From assembly GCA_007129135.1 (NCBI GenBank), contig SKWB01000138.1, positions 1 through 8,685 on the forward strand: DNA of 8,685 bases, given 5' to 3'. Source of the stretch: Halococcaceae archaeon (GTDB lineage: Archaea > Halobacteriota > Halobacteria > Halobacteriales > Halalkalicoccaceae). Below, one piece after another: positions 5,413-8,685 of this stretch; position 1 is the stretch's first letter; the number at the start of each line of letters is the position of its first letter. The translations under genes and the position numbers were made by a program. The notes beneath the pieces were generated by a model. It did not search any database and was not told the origin of the DNA. It saw only the letters and a program-made list of their open reading frames with translations.

Positions 5413-6501
5413 ATGGATGGACAGCTACCCATCGACAGACGAACCGTACTGAGACTGGCCGGCGGCGCGGTCGCCTGCGGCGCGCTCGGCGGGCAGACGG
5501 CCGCCGCTGACGACGAGAGCGGATCTGAGCCGGGATCACGGCCGAGCATCGACCTGTTCGAGATCGACGCGATCAGGGAGTTCGAGGGCGAGGTGACGTG
5601 GGAGGTCTCGGACCCGGACGGCGACCTCGGTCGCGTCCGCCTACAGCTGCTCCCGCGTGAGGGCGTCCCTCAGCGGAAGGTTGTCGACGAGGTCACCGTC
5701 GACGTGAGCGGCAGGGAGGCGGCAGGGGTGACGACGCTCGTCGATCGAGAGGAGTCGAGAATCGCCCGCTACGACGTCCGCCTCGACGTCTTCAGAGAGG
5801 ACGGCGACGAGTTCGTCCGCGGATCACGGACGAACGTCGTCGTCGAGTTCGACGACGACACGCCCGATCCGGTCCTCGACCGGTTCGACCTGGAGCCGAT
5901 CGACGATCGAACGGTCGCGGTCGACTGGGAGGTGACCGATCCCGGAGCGGACCTCGAGAGCCTCCGGTTCGAGATGATCACCGCGGACGACGAGGGACTG
6001 GTCGTCGACCGGATTCACGTCGACCTCTCCGGGGAATCGGGCAGCGGACGCACGCTACTCCTCGACACCGTGGACAGCGCGACCGACGAGTACTCGGTCC
6101 AAGCGACGCTGTTCACCGGGAACAGTTCGCGGACTGGGCGTCGGAACGGGCAGGTCACGCTCCAGTCGGAAGGCGAGGATGACGACGACGAGGGTGACGA
6201 CGACTGGGAGACCGGTCCGGCCATCGACCGCTTCGACGTGACCGACCGGAGCAACAACCAGTGGGCCCGTTTCGACGTCGACTGGGCCGCGAGCCACCCG
6301 GACGGCGAGCTCGCGACGGTCACCTCCGAGCTGCTGAGCCTCTCCGGGGACGTACTCGACTCGGAGACGACGACCACAGACGGGGCGGAGGCCGCCGGCT
6401 CGCACTCGCTCCAGTCCAGAGAGGCACTCGTGGCGAACGAGGTCCGCCTCTCGGTCGTCGACACCGATGGGATCGAGACCGAGGAGACGACCGGGGTCTG
6501 A
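5413..6501 (+). CDS. Tat-exported protein with three repeated beta-rich domains
   Basis: A 362-aa acidic secreted protein of unknown function. The N-terminus is a twin-arginine signal, IDRRTVLRLAGGAVACGALGG, with R9-R10 and a likely cleavage after the AAA at 30-32. Cys22 in AVAC is a weaker lipobox possibility. The mature part repeats one unit of about 100 residues three times. Each unit opens with P-x-(I/L)-D-x-F-(E/D) and a W-E-V/D-W strand followed by D-P-x-x-D-L (first strands at 44-80, 153-189 and 269-308). It closes with a Y-x-V-x-L-type strand. An acidic linker (EGEDDDDEGDDDWE, 253-266) precedes unit three. The pattern suggests Ig- or fibronectin-like beta-sandwiches, but this is inference. 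Unit three lacks the last strand seen in units one and two. ATG 5413 is preferred to the adjacent GTG 5410 because GGAG (5404-5407) is five bases before it. There is no C-terminal membrane anchor. Confidence 0.82.
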   Translation: MDGQLPIDRRTVLRLAGGAVACGALGGQTAAADDESGSEPGSRPSIDLFEIDAIREFEGEVTWEVSDPDGDLGRVRLQLLPREGVPQRKVVDEVTVDVSGREAAGVTTLVDREESRIARYDVRLDVFREDGDEFVRGSRTNVVVEFDDDTPDPVLDRFDLEPIDDRTVAVDWEVTDPGADLESLRFEMITADDEGLVVDRIHVDLSGESGSGRTLLLDTVDSATDEYSVQATLFTGNSSRTGRRNGQVTLQSEGEDDDDEGDDDWETGPAIDRFDVTDRSNNQWARFDVDWAASHPDGELATVTSELLSLSGDVLDSETTTTDGAEAAGSHSLQSREALVANEVRLSVVDTDGIETEETTGV

Positions 6502-6600
6502 GCCACGAGACCCACCTGAGGGGCCGGCCGGACGGAGCGGACCAGCAACCGAGGGCGGGGTTCCCACTGCCGTCCCGGTGGATCGATCCGAGCGACGGCC

Positions 6601-6605
6601 TTTTT
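6601..6605 (+). promoter_or_regulatory. T5 run before the cysteine-cluster gene
   Basis: GGCCTTTTTCCGCC lies 99 nt after the stop of the Tat-exported protein gene and is centred 25 nt before the next ATG at 6628. It may end the upstream transcript, serve as a TATA-like element for a leaderless downstream message, or both. The rest of the 126-bp gap shows nothing else clear. Confidence 0.35.
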
Positions 6606-6627
6606 CCGCCCGCCCCGAAGGGGGTGT

Positions 6628-7263
6628 ATGGAGTCGTTCGAAGCCGAACTGGAGCGCGCCCGCGGACTCCAGGTGAACGAACTCGCCGACGCGATCGAGT
6701 CGATCGGCTTCGAGTGCACCCGCTGCGGTGCCTGCTGTACCAGGGAGGAAGACGACGAGCACACCGCGACGGTCTTCCCGGACGAGGTGCGCGATCTAGA
6801 GTCCGCGACCGGGAGCGAGTGGCGCGACGTCGCCCGGCCGATGCCGTACGGGATCGACGACGGCGAGGGCGAGACCTTCGAGTGGGCGTTACAGACAGCT
6901 CCCTGTGGCGACTGCGTCTTCTACGAGGAGAGCGACGGCGTCGGGGCGTGTACGGTCCACCCGGACCGCCCGCTCATCTGTCGGACCTACCCGTTCAGCG
7001 TCGCGCTCGGCGGGACGAGCCAGCCGATGGGCGAGCCGGTCGACCGGGAGGGACTCGTCCGAGCACACGAGTGTGAGGGGCTCGGACGGGCGATCAGTCG
7101 GAGCGACGCGGAGGCGCTCGCGGCGACGCTCAAGGAGCGAGCCGTTCGCGAGCTGGAGGAAGCGATCGCCGTGAGGGAGGCCTACGAGCCCGCCGCGGTG
7201 GAGGGGATCGTCGTTCACGACTCGGAGGGGCAGAAACGGCCGGACGGCTCCGACGCGACCTGA
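6628..7263 (+). CDS. YkgJ-family cysteine cluster protein
   Basis: A 211-aa cytoplasmic protein of the YkgJ/CxxCxxCC (UPF0153) family, thought to bind zinc or iron; its biochemical role is not established. The defining cluster is FECTRCGACC (28-37), with C30, C33, C36 and C37. It is followed by C93 and C96 in APCGDCVFYE, C108 in GACTVHPDRP, and C118 in LICRTYPF, which is the typical second half of the family. C149 is an additional cysteine. The C-terminal 60 residues are a charged helical segment. The ATG directly follows GGGGGTG, too close to be an ideal ribosome site, and the T5 run 25 nt upstream suits leaderless translation. It lies 59 bp before the TRAM gene on the same strand, but that gene has its own signals. 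Confidence 0.88.
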   Translation: MESFEAELERARGLQVNELADAIESIGFECTRCGACCTREEDDEHTATVFPDEVRDLESATGSEWRDVARPMPYGIDDGEGETFEWALQTAPCGDCVFYEESDGVGACTVHPDRPLICRTYPFSVALGGTSQPMGEPVDREGLVRAHECEGLGRAISRSDAEALAATLKERAVRELEEAIAVREAYEPAAVEGIVVHDSEGQKRPDGSDAT

Positions 7264-7278
7264 CGGTTGGGCCGACAC

Positions 7279-7314
7279 TTCTATTAGGATCGGCTTCGAG
7301 GGGACGCCCGGAGG
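7279..7314 (+). promoter_or_regulatory. TATA-like box and Shine-Dalgarno site of the TRAM gene
   Basis: TTCTATTA (7279-7286) is an AT-rich TATA-like element 40 nt before the GTG at 7323. GGAGG (7310-7314) is a strong ribosome site with eight bases of spacing, and it decides for the GTG start. The box begins 15 nt after the stop of the preceding gene. Confidence 0.45.
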
Positions 7315-7322
7315 CTCTACCC

Positions 7323-7730
7323 GTGGAAATCTCTGATAAGCTCCTGTGTCTGTTCAACGCCGACGTCACGGCCACCGACGACGGCTACATCGTCGAAGTG
7401 CCGCGCAGCGAGGTCGAGAAGGGGTCGGTCGACCCCGGCGAGACCTATCGCGTGGCGCTCATCGCGCGCGAGGCTCCCGAGGAGCAACCCTCGGAGTCGA
7501 AACGCGAGACCCGACAGGGCTCGGAACCCCAGCCCCCGGTCGAGATCGGCGAGGTACGCTACGTCGAGATCGAGGACATCGGCAAGCAGGGTGACGGTAT
7601 CGCCCGCGTCGAGCGCGGCTACGTCATCATCGTGCCCGGTGCGGAGATCGGCGAGCAGGTGAAAGTCGAGGTAACGGAAGTGAAATCGAACTTCGCGGTC
7701 GGCGAGGTCATCGACGAGAGCACGATCTGA
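7323..7730 (+). CDS. TRAM-domain protein
   Basis: A 135-aa acidic protein whose C-terminal part is a TRAM domain, the small beta-barrel that binds RNA in TrmA/MiaB-type modification enzymes. TRAM runs from about 74 to 133: IGEVRYVEIEDIGKQGDGIA, then RGYVIIVPGA, GEQVKVEVTEV, and NFAVGEVI. The N-terminal part (MEISDKLLCLFNADV through ETYRVALIARE, 1-50) is a conserved-looking beta segment seen in haloarchaeal TRAM proteins. It is joined by a hydrophilic linker (51-72) rich in Glu, Gln and Ser. Stand-alone archaeal TRAM proteins have been linked to RNA chaperone or cold-response roles, so binding of RNA is a fair inference. It converges on a radical SAM gene with 30 bp between the stops. A T4 run (7750-7753) follows the gene and may end its transcript. 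Confidence 0.87.
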   Translation: MEISDKLLCLFNADVTATDDGYIVEVPRSEVEKGSVDPGETYRVALIAREAPEEQPSESKRETRQGSEPQPPVEIGEVRYVEIEDIGKQGDGIARVERGYVIIVPGAEIGEQVKVEVTEVKSNFAVGEVIDESTI

Positions 7731-7760
7731 CGGTGTCCGACCGCCCACCTTTTCTCGTCC

Positions 7761-8685
7761 TCACGAGCGGACGTACCGCCACAGGTCGGCCTCGACGCTG
7801 CTCGCCGCCGTCTCCGGCGAGTCGTAGGGGCGGCCGACGACGAGGTCGCCCGCGGTTCGCGATCCGACGCCGGGGATCGCCTGGAGTTCGTCCATCGTCG
7901 CCTCGTTCAGATCCAGCGGGTAGGGCACGCCCGTCACCGAGCGGTAGCCGTGATCGACGACGGCCACATCGAGGACCGAACCGAGCGGACGTTCGCCCGG
8001 TATCCCGACGAGGAGCGGGTAGGTGCCGAGCTGCCGGCCGAACGTCCGTCCGTCCTGGTGGTACTCCAGGTGGACGTTCTCCAGCACGGCACCGGGCGGC
8101 ACCACCCGCCTGAGCATCGGGTTGTCGATCTCCTCCCTGATCTCGCGTTTGTACCGCTTGAACAGCGCCTTGTGATCGACCGCGATCTCCGCACCCGTCT
8201 CGCTCATCTCGGTACCGGCGAACGCCATCACCTGCCGGACGTTGATCCGTCTGAGCATCAGCCCCTCGTCGTAGATCCGCGTGAGAAAGTGCTTGTTGTG
8301 CTCGTAGGTCTCCTCTCGCTCGCCCTGCAGTCCGTGCAGCAGGTTGATCCCCGGAAGGAGCTTCGGCAGCCGTCGGGCGTCGCCTCCGGTGGAGGGTCCC
8401 GATCCAGGCTCCTCGCCCGGCCGCCACCCACCCTCCTCGTTGACGATCTCGACCGCTCTGAAACACTCCTCCGCAGTCACGTTCAGGTTGTTCTCCTCTT
8501 GAACGACGGGATCCGCGCTCTCGAGGCCGAAGGCAGCGGTGTCCCCCGGCGTGTTGTGCTCGGCGATCACCCGGATCCCCTCCCGCGAGGCCTCCGGCCA
8601 CTCCGCGATCGTGATCGGGTTCATGTTGTCGAGGTGGAGGGTTTTCAGAGCGGGTGCGACCTCGCGGATGCCGCCGTAGAGCTCC
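7761..8685 (-). CDS. Radical SAM protein with C-terminal HhH (COG1031-like), 3' part
   Basis: The last 307 residues of a larger enzyme; the reading frame stays open to the window edge, so the CxxxCxxC cluster site lies outside. In the fragment LKTLHLDNMNP and GIRVIAEHNTPGDTAAFGLESADPVV are late strands of the radical SAM barrel, followed by EENNLNVTAEECFRAVEIVNEEGG. A Gly/Pro-rich insertion follows (fragment residues about 87-104). LLPGINLLHGLQGE and RRINVRQVMAFAGTEM follow. A beta segment, GAVLENVHLEYHQDGRTFGRQLG, may be an OB/TRAM-like module. LDLNEATMDELQAIPGVGSRTAGDLV is a helix-hairpin-helix near the C-terminus. This architecture matches COG1031, whose reaction is unknown. An internal ATG at 8624 is not the true start, since the frame continues upstream with matching family sequence. 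The TRAM gene converges from the left. Confidence 0.85.
   Translation of the reverse strand, partial: ELYGGIREVAPALKTLHLDNMNPITIAEWPEASREGIRVIAEHNTPGDTAAFGLESADPVVQEENNLNVTAEECFRAVEIVNEEGGWRPGEEPGSGPSTGGDARRLPKLLPGINLLHGLQGEREETYEHNKHFLTRIYDEGLMLRRINVRQVMAFAGTEMSETGAEIAVDHKALFKRYKREIREEIDNPMLRRVVPPGAVLENVHLEYHQDGRTFGRQLGTYPLLVGIPGERPLGSVLDVAVVDHGYRSVTGVPYPLDLNEATMDELQAIPGVGSRTAGDLVVGRPYDSPETAASSVEADLWRYVRS

Noticed and set aside
6261..7076. A 271-aa plus-strand frame bridging the Tat-exported and cysteine-cluster genes
   Set aside because: The product is almost wholly Arg/Gly/Asp/Pro and overlaps the ends of two genes with clear domains.
1..8685. A CRISPR array, insertion sequence, toxin-antitoxin pair or defence island
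   Set aside because: There are no regularly spaced repeats, transposase or terminal inverted repeats, nuclease-helicase genes or paired small genes in any frame that carries recognisable domains.

Overview
The window is chromosomal-type DNA from a halophilic archaeon (class Halobacteria). The evidence is high GC, codons ending mostly in G or C, strongly acidic proteins, a Tat-type secretion signal, TATA-like boxes or T-runs about 26 nt before start codons, and families typical of haloarchaea (F420-type PPOX flavoprotein, short winged-helix regulator, DoxX-like membrane protein, stand-alone TRAM protein, radical SAM protein with a C-terminal HhH). The genus cannot be told from the sequence. 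No rRNA, tRNA, CRISPR array, transposase or phage gene is visible.

Left block, minus strand (1-2319): from right to left, a PPOX-class F420/flavin-dependent oxidoreductase (1921-2319), a class I SAM methyltransferase with its own near-leaderless promoter (1167-1874), a family 2 glycosyltransferase (168-1100), and the first codons of a further gene cut off by the window edge (1-41), which has a good TATA box and Shine-Dalgarno site. The glycosyltransferase and methyltransferase could act on a shared glycan or lipid, but this rests on adjacency alone.

Middle block: a divergent intergenic region (2320-2446) with a near-perfect inverted repeat separates the PPOX gene from a 93-aa winged-helix regulator (2447-2728). 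A metallo-beta-lactamase-fold hydrolase with a C-terminal helical/winged-helix tail follows (2773-3567). The next 318 bp have no gene but hold a long imperfect stem at 3660-3730, a perfect 12-bp palindrome and a helical-turn-spaced direct repeat. They end in a clear promoter and Shine-Dalgarno site for a 462-aa multi-pass membrane protein made of two DoxX-like halves (3886-5274).

Right block: a Tat-exported protein built from three copies of a beta-rich domain (5413-6501), a YkgJ-type cysteine-cluster protein (6628-7263) and a TRAM-domain protein (7323-7730), all on the plus strand. They converge on the 3' part of a COG1031-like radical SAM enzyme on the minus strand (7761 to beyond 8685). 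The adjacent TRAM and radical SAM genes suggest, but do not prove, an RNA-related theme. Most genes seem to be transcribed singly, and no obvious multi-gene pathway or defence system is encoded here.
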